Shown here piece by piece: positions 24,101 to 33,810 of a stretch of 64,000 nt of DNA. Made by a program: the position numbers and the translations under genes. Within the stretch, counting starts at the first letter, position 1. Each line of letters starts with the position of its first letter. Origin of the DNA: Cryptomeria japonica (taxonomy: Eukaryota > Streptophyta > Pinopsida > Cupressales > Cupressaceae); NCBI RefSeq assembly GCF_030272615.1, contig NC_081405.1, positions 26,430,272 through 26,494,271 on the forward strand. The letters run 5' to 3'. The notes beneath the pieces were generated by a model. That model was not told the DNA's origin and did not search any database. It saw only the letters and a program-made list of their open reading frames with translations.

Positions 24101-25290
24101 GCATTATTGTCATCATTTCCTCCATTGATGACATTCCTATTCTTTGACCAGAATTTGAGTTTGTCACTGTTGTTGTGATTGTTATTGTAGGAATTATTGT
24201 AAAGCTTTAGCTCTCCTTTCTTTACCATTGCGTCTTCTATTTTTAGACCATTCTCAATCATCTTGGTGAAAGGAGGATATTGCATTTTTAGACGATAACT
24301 CATTTCACTGATAAGATTATCAATGAATATGTCCCATTTTTCTTGATTAGGTACATCTCTTGGATACCTATTAAATATTCATTTCCATCTTCGTAAGAAG
24401 ATCATGAAAGATTCACCATTCTTTTTCTTAACATTGCATAAATTCAACATTGTTATCTCATTGCTTACATTGTAGGAGTATTGTGAAATAAATCCATTCA
24501 CAAGTTCTTCAAAAGATTTGATTCTAGATGGTAGTCTTGAGAACCATTCCATCGATTGTCCATTTAAACTCCTAGGAAATAGTGGCATCAGGTAAGTTTC
24601 ATTGTGTGAAAATTATATACTCATAGTACAAAATTCCCTAACATGATCTTGAGGATCCGATTTCCCATCGTATTTATCATATTTAGGTATTTCCCAATGC
24701 TGTGGAAATGGTATCATATTTAATTTTTTTTCAAAAGGATACGAGCAGATATCTTCCAATGAATACTTCTTGGAACTCATTCTATTCTGCATATCTTGTA
24801 TTTGTTGTTGTAGAGTTTGCATTTGCTGAGTGATATTTAACAAAGAATTATCCATACGGTTTCTCCTTGTCTCTTCATAAGTTCTTCTATCACTACGCTC
24901 TCTTAGTGTGTCGTCATGTTCTTTTCTTGTTTTATCTCCCCTTGTTTCTTCATGGCTTTCTTTGTTTATATCCTTGTTATTTGGATCATCTATGTTTTGA
25001 GTGTTACTCGTCTTTGCATCTTGTTTCAAGCCTTCTATATTAAAGTCTTGTGGCAATTTAGCTCTTGATTTTGCCAACATTAAAAGATATTTTTCTTTTT
25101 TCTTCGCTAATAATTTTTCCATTAGTCTATCAAATTTGAAATCTTGCTCAAGGTCTCTAATTGTGTTATTGATTGCTTCTTCATCAACAGTCATATACCC
25201 AATAGTTTGGAACGTTGAATTATCACCTTCTTCCATTTGTTTTTGTTGTTTTCTGAATTGTTCATATTGAGCTCTAGTCCAAACTGGCAT
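21171..25290 (-). pseudogene. Tat-1 gag, protease and G-patch region
   Basis: Minus-strand coding from about 25290 leftwards. Gag: Lys/Glu-rich N-terminus, then ICSYPFEKKLNMIPFP (about 24735) and the retrotransposon Gag core MEWFSRLPSRIKSFEELVNG (about 24520). A zinc-knuckle remnant lies near 23900. The protease (23543-22968) has VLIDGGVGLNIC where typical aspartic proteases have D-T/S-G. A G-patch follows (22625-22440: YGNGYMIMQKMGYEGKGSIG, later GLGYP). An acidic linker leads to the Sir1 insertion. Several frameshifts and stops make it inactive. Order and sequence parallel Tat-2. Confidence 0.85.
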
Positions 25291-27115
25291 GTGATTGCTT
25301 TGAATTTTTTTTTCAAGTTTTGACTTCTAAAAACAGCTCAATAGGTGATTATTGGTTTAGGAAGGTATGCTTTGTTGATTTTACCACTGTTGTTGGTTCA
25401 TTGTGATAAAACATCTTTTTGTTGAAGAGCATGTCCTTGTAAAATTTCTCCATCAAATTCTGCCCTGCAGCCACATAAATAGTGAAAAAAATGGTGTAGG
25501 AATGTCCTATGTTTTAACAAGATCTTGTGATTGACATAAAAGAACCTCATCCTCTTCTGAGTAGCTTTATAACTGGGATTTTTTTTCTTAAGGTGATATT
25601 TAAAAGTCATATAAGCATATGATAGTTTATAAGTTTGCTTGATTCCAATGTGAGTGCAATTCTGATTTTGATATAACCTAGGTTCAAAATAGGAATGATA
25701 TATCCAAGATAATGAACAAAAGACGGATTGATCAAGTTTCGTGATAGAGGATTTGATATATCCTTATGAGAAATTGATAATGATGTTGTTTTTTGCACTT
25801 AAGATGTTTGAATCACTATCTTGTTGAATGTTTTATGCTTATGGAAACCTTTTTGGAAATAGCCTGTTGGATTGGTAACCCAGTTATCGAACTAGTTTGA
25901 AGATGTGTGATAGTTTAAAGACAACTCTACTCAAGAAGTGTTTTTGATGCTGATTTTGAAATTTTGGTTTGGTATGTTTTGTCTCAAATGTGAGAAAGCA
26001 TTTGTGCCAATTTTTTGGTAAAAAGTGCCAACTTATGGGACAAATGTGCTACTTTGTTGCTTGAAAGCGCTGCTCTGACTGTGTTTCAAGGATTTTTTTC
26101 AATTTTTCCAGCAAGTTGTTGGATTTTCGCTCATTTCTAGATGATGGTTTTCTTCAAATTTTTACTATTCTGAGCATGTTATAGACATAGAAGACACAAT
26201 GTTTGAAAAACAAAATGCACAAGCAAGCATGAAATCCTATGGTAGGCTGAGACAATAATTGTTGAATCTCACATGGGGTTTCCCCCCAGGCTATGCTATT
26301 CTAAGCAGATATTTAGATGCTTGACCCCACTTGCTCCACCCTCAGCACTCACTTCTCCGGGGTAGCCAAGCACCAATTTTCATGAAAACTCCCCATGGAA
26401 AACTTTATATCTCTACTAAGAACCATATGTGTGTGAGCCGCTTCAAAGGTCCGACCTCCTACGCCAACAATTAGAAGGATTATGGGAACTAGTAAGGATT
26501 TTGGTCATGTGGCCATACATACGACACTTTTAGCTCTATAGATACATAAGGTTCTCAACCTGTAGAGGTTATGCTCCATAGGGTTTATGGGGAAACATAG
26601 TGTTGGTATGAACTTATCAGCACATGTTGTTTGTGACTTTTGTCACAAACATGATTTATTTAGAGTGGATCAAAAGGACTTGGTATTAGCCCATTTCTAC
26701 TTTGGGTCATTCCCCTCTCACTGACACCCTCAAGGAAGCTCAGGAAGGCAGGCGCTCTAAAGGTTACACATAAAAGAGAGTAGGTCTAGTTTTTTTATCA
26801 CCGTATGAGGGAGAGAGTATACTTACCTACTACTTCATCAAGCACAGAAAACACAAGTTTATTTTAGCCCTCTGCAATCTATGTGCAACTACTTTAAATA
26901 AGTCACTCAAAATGCAAGTTGCATGTCAATTTATCCCTTAGTTAAGCTAAATGAGCAAGATATGATGTGTTACTTTCCAAAATAAAACTCCTAATTAACT
27001 ATGTGAGGAAATGCATGAAATTTGCTTTAAAACAATCCTGCACATAGATATGTTGGTAGTTTGAAATTTTTCAATTCTTGGACATTCGGACCTATAGAAA
27101 AAGTTAGTTGTAAAT
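25291..27115 (-). other. Tat-1 untranslated leader, with a block shared with Tat-2
   Basis: No gene is seen. In element orientation this lies between the periodic array and gag. The segment 26240-26460 matches, in inverted orientation, 32690-32910 of the Tat-2 leader; shared stretches include the ones around GGGGAGTTTTCATG and GCTTGACCCCAC/GTGAGGTCAAGC. The left 900 bases are AT-rich without visible signals. Confidence 0.65.
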
Positions 27116-27436
27116 AAAAGCGCTATCCTAGGAAATGCGCTATCTTCCACCTCAAAAGCACTAACCTAGAGGACAAAAGCGTGAACCTGCGATACAAAAG
27201 CGCTGCTCTGCGGACTAAAATGCAAGAATTTACTGACAAAAGCGCTAATAGAAATGATAAATGCATTAATCTTAGAGACAAAAGCACTAATCTAAGGATC
27301 AAATGTGTTGATTTGCCAACAAAAGTGCTAACCTAAATACCAAATGCGCTAGCCTGCGAGACAAAAGCACTAATCTATTAAATGAAAGCACTGTCAGAAT
27401 TCACACAAGCATGAATCTAGATTACAAATGCGTTAA
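27116..27436 (-). repeat. Tat-1 leader array with 21-nt period
   Basis: About sixteen copies of a loose motif, AAAAGCGCTAA on the + strand (GCGCTTTTGT in element sense). Taking the G after AAAA or AAAT as anchor, copies fall at 27120, 27137, 27158, 27179, 27200, 27222, 27242, 27263, 27284, 27305, 27325, 27346, 27367, 27388 and 27430. The bases between copies vary. It starts about 75 bases downstream of the primer site, as in Tat-2. Confidence 0.85.
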
Positions 27437-27487
27437 ACTTATGTTTGCGAGAACTAAATAGGATATTAGAAAGATATATGCGAGGCT

Positions 27488-27508
27488 CCAGCCCCACGGT
27501 GAGTGTCA
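27488..27508 (-). other. Tat-1 putative primer-binding site
   Basis: In element sense TGACACTCACCGTGGGGCTGG begins three bases after the LTR. It aligns with TGGCACGCCCGGTGGGACC at the same place in Tat-2, but the TGG has become TGA. Confidence 0.6.
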
Positions 27509-27511
27509 AAA

Positions 27512-28696
27512 TGTGTCGACTTGAATTTCATCATCAGAATACTACCTGCAATATATTAGTTTCACAAAATATAAAGGAAATACTACAAGAAATCCAAACT
27601 CAACCAATGAAACTACATGAAATTGATATTAAAATAAAAACCATATTATTACCTTCAAGATTTAAGTCTCATTGTGTCCTAACTCCACTGTTCCTAGTTG
27701 CAGATGATTTGCTCTCAGACAAACACTGATAGCTTCCAAGATGACATATGAAGAATGGACCGATAACTGATAGTTAACTGATAATATGATATGCAAGGCA
27801 AATGATTTAAAGCTAAATGATTATACTAAATAAGAAATGCTAAATTGCTAATTGCTTCAAGATAAAACTCACAGATGCATAAGTTTTCTCAAATTTTTAA
27901 CTTGAAGACTAACTCCTTCTCAACTCAAACTCCTACTTTTATAGACTATTGAGAGGATAAGATGATGTGTCTTGGATCAACGGTCATGATGAGATCTGCA
28001 AATTTGGATGGCTATGAGAAAAGGTGACAGTTGAGAGAAAGGGGGAAGGAGAAGACAAGTGTCGCTCATCTCACCTTGAATGGGTTGCTAACTGAGGGAA
28101 TCTAGGGATGGTTGGAGAAGATTTAGGCATGAGACAAGTGGACTCAAGTCCTTCCTAAGATGTAGGGATGTTGGAGAGAATATAGAAGAAGGTTAAGAAA
28201 TATGTGTGTGTACACAATATTTCATTTATTTTGGAAGTTGGAGATAAGTGGCTAATAAATGTTTTATTTATTTTAATTTTGTTGAATTAATTTAGCCACA
28301 TGATGGATGAGTTGGCAAAGGAAAGATGAAGTGGAGATGGAAGATGAGTTGGAAATGAATTAAATAATTTAAGAAATCATTTAATATTTGAGACTATAGG
28401 ATAGAAGAATAATCATTAAATATTAGACATTTAATTGATTAGAGGAACAATTAAATATTAGATATGTAATTAATTGATTAGAGGAATAATTAAATATTAG
28501 ATATTTAATTAATTGATTACAGGAAAAGGATAAATGAATTAATTAATAAAATATTTCAATTAAATCAATTAATAGAAAGACATGAAATAAATTAAATAAA
28601 TTAATCTTTTCAAATTAACTATTTAATATAAGAATAATTATTAAATAAATATAAAATATTTACTTAATCGCTCATAGCCATTTTTATGTGTATACA
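27512..28696 (-). repeat. Tat-1 5' LTR
   Basis: 1185 bp on the minus strand, starting TGTATACACATAAAAATGG at 28696 and ending CGACACA at 27512. The start matches the TGTAGACAC-type starts of the other Tat LTRs here. AT-rich inverted tracts fill 28240-28670, as in Tat-2. The partner LTR is not in the window, so edges come from comparison with Tat-2. Confidence 0.75.
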
Positions 28697-30104
28697 GGTT
28701 AAATCTGTAATAATTGGTATAGTGTTGATTCACCTCTCCCCTCTTAGCACCGGTTGGGACTAATAGGGATGTGTGATTTAAAGAAGAAAAAGCCACTCTG
28801 CATGGGTTGAATAGCAACAAGAAAATGGTGTGTTAGAGAGAGGTAAATCTAGGTCTTTACCTCATTATCTTGCATGTCATAAATTGAGAACAAAGAATGT
28901 TGCGGGCTAGCAGGTATGAAGGAGGAACTCTCCCCCGCTATCTTGCATAACTCAAGAAGGAGATAGATATGATTGGTGAAGCATGGCAAAACAGGTAAAG
29001 AAGGCAACCTTGCAAACTAGCGGGAGGGATTTGGACGATGAAGAAAGTTTACACCGCATGGCAAAACGGTCATGCAAGATGCAAAGAAGGATAGCGGGGT
29101 AGGAAAATGAAGACGCCGCTACCTGCCGAGAGAATAGCGGTAGGAATTTTTCCATGTAGGCTAGTGGGAGCAAATGAGAAGTGGACCCCGCCATCCTGCA
29201 TAAAGAAGAACAAGAATAAAGAACAACTTTAATAGAGGAGTGCAATGAGGAAAAGGTGAATGTTGTGGGAATGTGGGAGGTAGTTGAAGCATAAAGATAA
29301 AGATACCCCACATGGCTAAGAATGGCTAGTGGAGATAGATGTGGGTTAGTGGGACAAGTATGAGATGCTTTCCCCTCTATCCTGTGTGCAAAATGCGAAG
29401 AGAAAATCACCATGCAGGGTAACAAGAAAGTAAAGGCAGTAGAATCTCACTACCCCGCAACTTAAAAAGTGATAGGAAAAGACATTGCAAGGCAAAAACA
29501 AAATAAGAGATAAAGGGATCTCGCTATCCCACATGTTGCAAAACAATGGGATAAAGACATGACAGGATCCCGCTATCTTGCAAGGGGATGATTTAAGGGG
29601 AAAATAATGTGGTTTCATTAAAATTGAAACTTTATGAAATCAAAGTGATATCAAGGGTGGTGAAGAGTAAATCAAAGGATGCCATGTTAGTAGTCAATGA
29701 AGTCAAAGCACAATTTCGGTCGTGCGATTCAATATCAATGGTGGAATTTGAATCTTAAGCCACCAACCTATCGAGGCATGCATGTATGGAGTAATGGTGA
29801 GCCTTCTACAAGAAATAAAAGCAAAATTCAAAGCGTCATTGTCCACCTTGCGATTTCAGAGCAATCCTAGAGAGAATTCCAAGCATCCAAGGGCGACCAA
29901 GAGTAGCTTCTAAGCCAAAATTATGATTAACAACGTGAAATAAACCAGTAAGTCAAATCCAATCTTTCACTCTATGTTTTAAAAAGAAGAATTGCAATTT
30001 TTGTGGGGGTTTTAGAGAGAAATTCACATAGTTCTGCCCTAGTAGTAAGGGAAGGGTTGTTTGCTTTCTAAATTTCAGATTTCCTACCAGTTTGAGACAA
30101 CAAA
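28697..30104 (+). other. Leader of the HostORF element with a recurrent CCCGCTATCTTGCA motif
   Basis: No gene. The first 75 bases, around ATTCACCTCTCCCCTCTTAGCACCGG, look like the end of an LTR and may be what is left of the HostORF element's own 5' LTR. From 28800 to 29600 a motif close to CCCGCTATCTTGCA recurs on the + strand (about 28934, 29187, 29370, 29522, 29567), and its inverse (CTAGCGGGA, ATAGCGGGG) occurs at about 28905, 29018, 29092, 29134 and 29160. Reading frames here are chance. Confidence 0.55.
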
Positions 30105-30795
30105 ATGGCCACCCCCGTCAAGGATTCCTCTGTCCCCACTGCTGAAAAGACTCCCAAAGTAGGAGAAAACTCTGCTTAGTCATAAATTACCGATGCAATA
30201 TCCCTTAATATTGTCCCTCCTATCCACATAATTATGGACAAGCTTGTAGTTGAACCAAGACCATCTACTCTGGACAATACCTTGCAGGCCTCTCCTAGCA
30301 CTGAGGCAAATATCCCTCCTCCTCCAAAAGAGCCTACAAAGCCAAAGTGAAAGAGGGTACCCAAGAACATTGTTGTAGTCTCCTCTAGGAGTGAGGAATC
30401 TGTCGATCCAAACCCTCCTCCTAAGGCCAGGAAACCCACACTAAAAAGGAGGAAAGCTACCTCAAAGAAATCATTTGTAGAACCATCCACATAAACTCCC
30501 CCCTCTACTGAAAACCCTCAAGGTGAGGCATCCAATCCACAAGAGGGCACTCCCAAACCCAAAAGAAAGAGGACTCCATCCAAGAAAGCCACACCTGTGG
30601 ACACCACATGATTAGAACAAGCCCTTGTTGCAGAAGGACCAACCTATGACCAACAAGAAAACCCTACAGAGGCTCCATCCTCTTCAATTCTAGCCAATAC
30701 TACAAAGGAGATTGAGAAATAAGTAGAGGAGAAGTTGGAGGAGGCGGAAAAAAAAAATAAGAAAGAAACTAGAGGCCTCAATTAGGACTTGCTGG
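30105..30795 (+). pseudogene. HostORF, part 1: Pro/Lys-rich N-terminus
   Basis: ATG 30105 opens a frame rich in Pro, Lys, Ser and Thr with repeated KRKRTPSKK-like basic blocks; a nuclear or nucleic-acid binding tail is possible. Stops (first at 30177, TAG) look like Gln codons changed to stop. The frame is cut at 30795 by Tat-2 with duplication GCTGG and resumes in the same frame at 46849. No domain is recognised. Confidence 0.65.
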
Positions 30796-31586
30796 TGTAG
30801 ACACCCAAAATTGTCATGTCTAATTAAATAAATATTTTATTTATTTAATTATCTAAGCCTAATTCTTCTATTAATTAAATAAATCTTTATTTATTTAATT
30901 AATTCATTTATCCTCTTCTAGCCTTATTTCTCATTTAAATAAATACATTTATTTATTTAAATTATCCTTTTCCTAAATTAAATAAATATCTTATTTATTT
31001 AATTATCCTACTTCTTCTATTAATTAAATAAATCTTTATTTATTTAATTAATTCATTATCTTTTTCTACACATGACACATGTCATTCATCTCTTAATTCC
31101 TACACTACCTACCTCTTTCATTATTTTACTATTTCTTCTACCTACCCTCTAATCCTAGCTGACCTCCTTTTTATACCTCTCAATCTTATCCCTCCATTTC
31201 ATATTGTGTCTTCTATTTAAGGAGATGCTTCCTTCATTATCAAACCCTAATGAGCTAATGATCCTAATGAGCTAATGACTTGATCAATTGACTACACTAC
31301 GATCCTACTTGCAACCACATTCCGTTCTTTGTTGAGCTCTTGTGCATATAAAAATCTGAGAGCAAATATATATCAAGCAAGATCAATGGAGATAGGAAGA
31401 ATGGAGATCAAAACCCTATTGGACATGTGATGGTATAATCTTTGTGATTTTGTTTTATTTGCATTGTCTTAGGTAATCTTCATATGTTATGGTGGATCTT
31501 TGTTGATTGTTAGGCTAGGGTTTTGTGGTTGGATTCATTTAGCCTTTCAATATTGTTATTATTGTTATCCATTTTCACCATACACA
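30796..31586 (+). repeat. Tat-2 5' LTR
   Basis: 791 bp from TGTAGACACCC to CATACACA. The first 260 bases carry five AT palindromes of the type TTAATTAAATAAAT-n-ATTTATTTAATTAA (30821-30851, 30871-30902, about 30932-30963, 30974-31003, 31019-31053). A TATTTAAGG at about 31213 is the likely TATA element. Nearly identical to 46056-46843. Confidence 0.95.
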
Positions 31587-31589
31587 TTT

Positions 31590-31608
31590 TGGCACGCCCG
31601 GTGGGACC
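31590..31608 (+). other. Tat-2 putative primer-binding site
   Basis: TGGCACGCCCGGTGGGACC begins three bases after the LTR. TGG is the complement of tRNA CCA. I cannot say which tRNA it pairs with. Tat-1 and the right-edge LTR have related sites at the same distance. Confidence 0.7.
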
Positions 31609-31700
31609 CTTGTCCCTTTGCATTTAACCTTTTTTGTTGCAGATTTTGCGTTTTTGAAGTTGCAGATCGGACATTTTTCGACGACATTTTAGGTTTTTCC

Positions 31701-31957
31701 GCGTCTGTGGACTTTCGGATCGCGTCTCTGATTTTCAGGAGCGTCTGCGGATACTGGAGTCACGTCTGTGTTTTTGACAAGTTTTATTTTGTAGGTCTCA
31801 GATAGGAGCATCTGTGTTTTATAAGAACGTCTGTGTTATTTCTGCTCGTGTCTGTGTCGGAGAGGGGCGTCTGTGATTTTTTGGCCACGTCTGTAAGTCA
31901 CAAAACCACGTCTGTGTCATACAGATGCGTCTGTGTCGTGGGTAACAGTGTTTGTGT
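31701..31957 (+). repeat. Tat-2 leader array A: GCGTCTGTGT with 20-nt period
   Basis: Twelve copies of a motif close to GCGTCTGTGT starting at 31701, 31722, 31741, 31762, 31808, 31827, 31848, 31867, 31887, 31908, 31927 and 31948. Steps alternate 21 and 19; the 46-base step leaves room for one lost copy. The spacers are not alike, so this is not a plain tandem repeat. Reading frames through here are chance. Confidence 0.9.
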
Positions 31958-33169
31958 TTTTTTTTGTTTCAGAATTTTCAAATTTTCTTTGATTCAATTT
32001 TCGGATTTCGTACTTAGGGTTTTAGATCTGGTTTATTTTTGGACTAACCCTTTCAGATCTAGCTAACTAAGTTTGTGTAGCTTGCCTTGGAAGCTAAAAC
32101 GTTTTGTTGAAGGCCCCTCTTTCACAAAGTCTTTTGGGTTTCTAAAATTTACCTAACTTGTGTGCTTGTAGGAAGGGGTGATCATTTGAAACAACCCAAA
32201 CTACTAACAAATTTTGTTGCAGGTCCTTGGCTAGGGTTTTGAAATTTTGTTGTGTGCCTTGTTTTCATAGATTAGAAAACACTTCCATTGGTGCACTAAA
32301 ATTGAATCATTGTCTTTTGTGTCTTGAGCAATAGGCTCTTTTTGTTTAATCTTTAGAGGGCCTGTCTTCCCGTGTGGTCATTAGGACTACTAGTGAGAAG
32401 AGAACGACCCAAGTGGTAGCAAGGAAAACCCACCTCATTTGAACCACTATAATCAAATGTATTCATGGTGAAAACTATGAATAACGTGTGCTGATTAGTT
32501 CATACCGACACTATGTCTCCCCATAAACCCGTTTGATCAAATTTATTTGATCATTTGTAGGGCGTAACCCCTACCGCCTGGGAGCCTTCTGTATTTACAG
32601 AGCTGAAAGTGCCGCATGTATGGCCACACGAGCGGATGCCCTTACTAGCACCTTTTTATTTTAGAAGCCCAAATCCTTCTAGTTGTTGAGGCAGGAGGTC
32701 GGACCTCTGGTAGCGGCCCACACACATACGGTTCTTAGTAGAGATACAAAGTTCACCATGGGGAGTTTTCATGGGGACTGATGCTTGGCTGACTTGAGAA
32801 GTGAGTACCGAGGGTGGAGCCAGTGAGGTCAAGCATCTAAGTATCTGCTCTGAATAGCGTAGCCTCGGGGGTAAAACCCTATGTGGGATCAACAACTATT
32901 GTCTTGGCCAGCCATAAGAATTGTGCTTGTCTTATGTTAAACATTCAAAACATTCAAGACCAAACAACAAAACATTGTGTCTTTTGTGTCTTCAAGTGTA
33001 TGCAAAATATTTTACATCAAACAACACACTTTTGGAGTCTAAACACTTGCAAACATTGAGTCCTCATCAACATTGTGTCCTCTTGTCACAAAAAATAGTC
33101 ACACAGTCAGATTTGGTCACAGCAAAACAACTTCACAGGTTGGAAAAATTGCACGAAGTTTACAGAAAC
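31958..33169 (+). other. Tat-2 leader, middle part
   Basis: No gene. The block 32690-32910 is conserved, inverted, in the Tat-1 leader (26240-26460). The rest is unremarkable. Confidence 0.6.
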
Positions 33170-33319
33170 ACGTCTGTGTCTGTTTTAACCGCGTCTGAGT
33201 CATCTAAGCGCGTCTGTGAAGGGCATAATAGCGTCTGTGTGTCTAGTAGCATTTGTGTCGAACAGAGACACGTTTGTGTCTGGGAATCGCGTCTGTGAAG
33301 TATATAGAAGCGTCTGTGT
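33170..33319 (+). repeat. Tat-2 leader array B: GCGTCTGTGT with 20-nt period
   Basis: Eight copies of the array A motif starting at 33170, 33191, 33210, 33231, 33249, 33270, 33289 and 33310. The mean step is 20 bases. Same orientation as array A and opposite to the 3' array at 45290-45535. Confidence 0.9.
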
Positions 33320-33810
33320 CCAGGATTGAAAATTTTTACAGTCCAGCAAACAAGAGAAATCAATTTTGGAATATTTGAGCTTCCTAGGTTGTTTCTTCAA
33401 GTTTCATCTAGCATTCAACATGTCTCTGGGTCTCATACAGTCCATCATTGCTTCACATCTCATTTTACATTCATACTTGTCTAAACTTGAGTCAAAAGGT
33501 CACTTGCTTGTCCTCATCATACTTTGTCAACATACTACATACAACTACACTTTGCTAAGTGGTCCCTCATCAAGGTTTCTTACCTTTGGGTCTCATTTGG
33601 TCTTACTTAGAGTCAAGGTCAGCTTACCTCATCAAGAGAAACTATCCTCTCTTTGGAAGTCACACCTACTCTACTACGTACATACTTGGTCTTACAATTT
33701 GGACATTGCAAGTAAACTTTAGATTCATTTACACTCCATACAACTCTTGGTCTTCCATACTCTTTCCATTTCTCATCTAGTCTCTCACATCTTGGTCAAA
33801 CACCTAGTTC

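Larger units (their letters stand above)
5620..28696 (-). mobile_element. Tat-1: decayed Ty3/gypsy element, split by Sir1
   Basis: A minus-strand gypsy element whose 5' LTR is 27512-28696 and whose body runs left: leader 25291-27511, gag to G-patch 21171-25290, then, after Sir1 (7150-21170), reverse transcriptase and RNase H 5620-7149. Removing Sir1 and one copy of its duplication GATCT restores an uninterrupted reading frame across the join, so both parts are one element. Protein similarity to Tat-2 (33811-41334) is clear throughout. The second RNase H, integrase and 3' LTR are absent, cut off near 5650. Several frameshifts show it is older than Tat-2. Confidence 0.88.

Noticed and set aside
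27116-27436. CRISPR-like array (regular 21-nt repeats)
   Set aside because: The conserved part is only about 10 bases, the gaps are shorter than CRISPR spacers, and this is a plant retrotransposon leader.
28952-29425. 157-residue minus-strand reading frame
   Set aside because: No domain, and it overlaps the repeated CCCGCTATCTTGCA leader motifs. Likely chance.
31500-32066. Cys-rich + strand reading frames in the Tat-2 leader
   Set aside because: They run through the primer site and the 20-nt array. The repeated motif GTCTGTGT gives Cys and Val codons; no Gag similarity.
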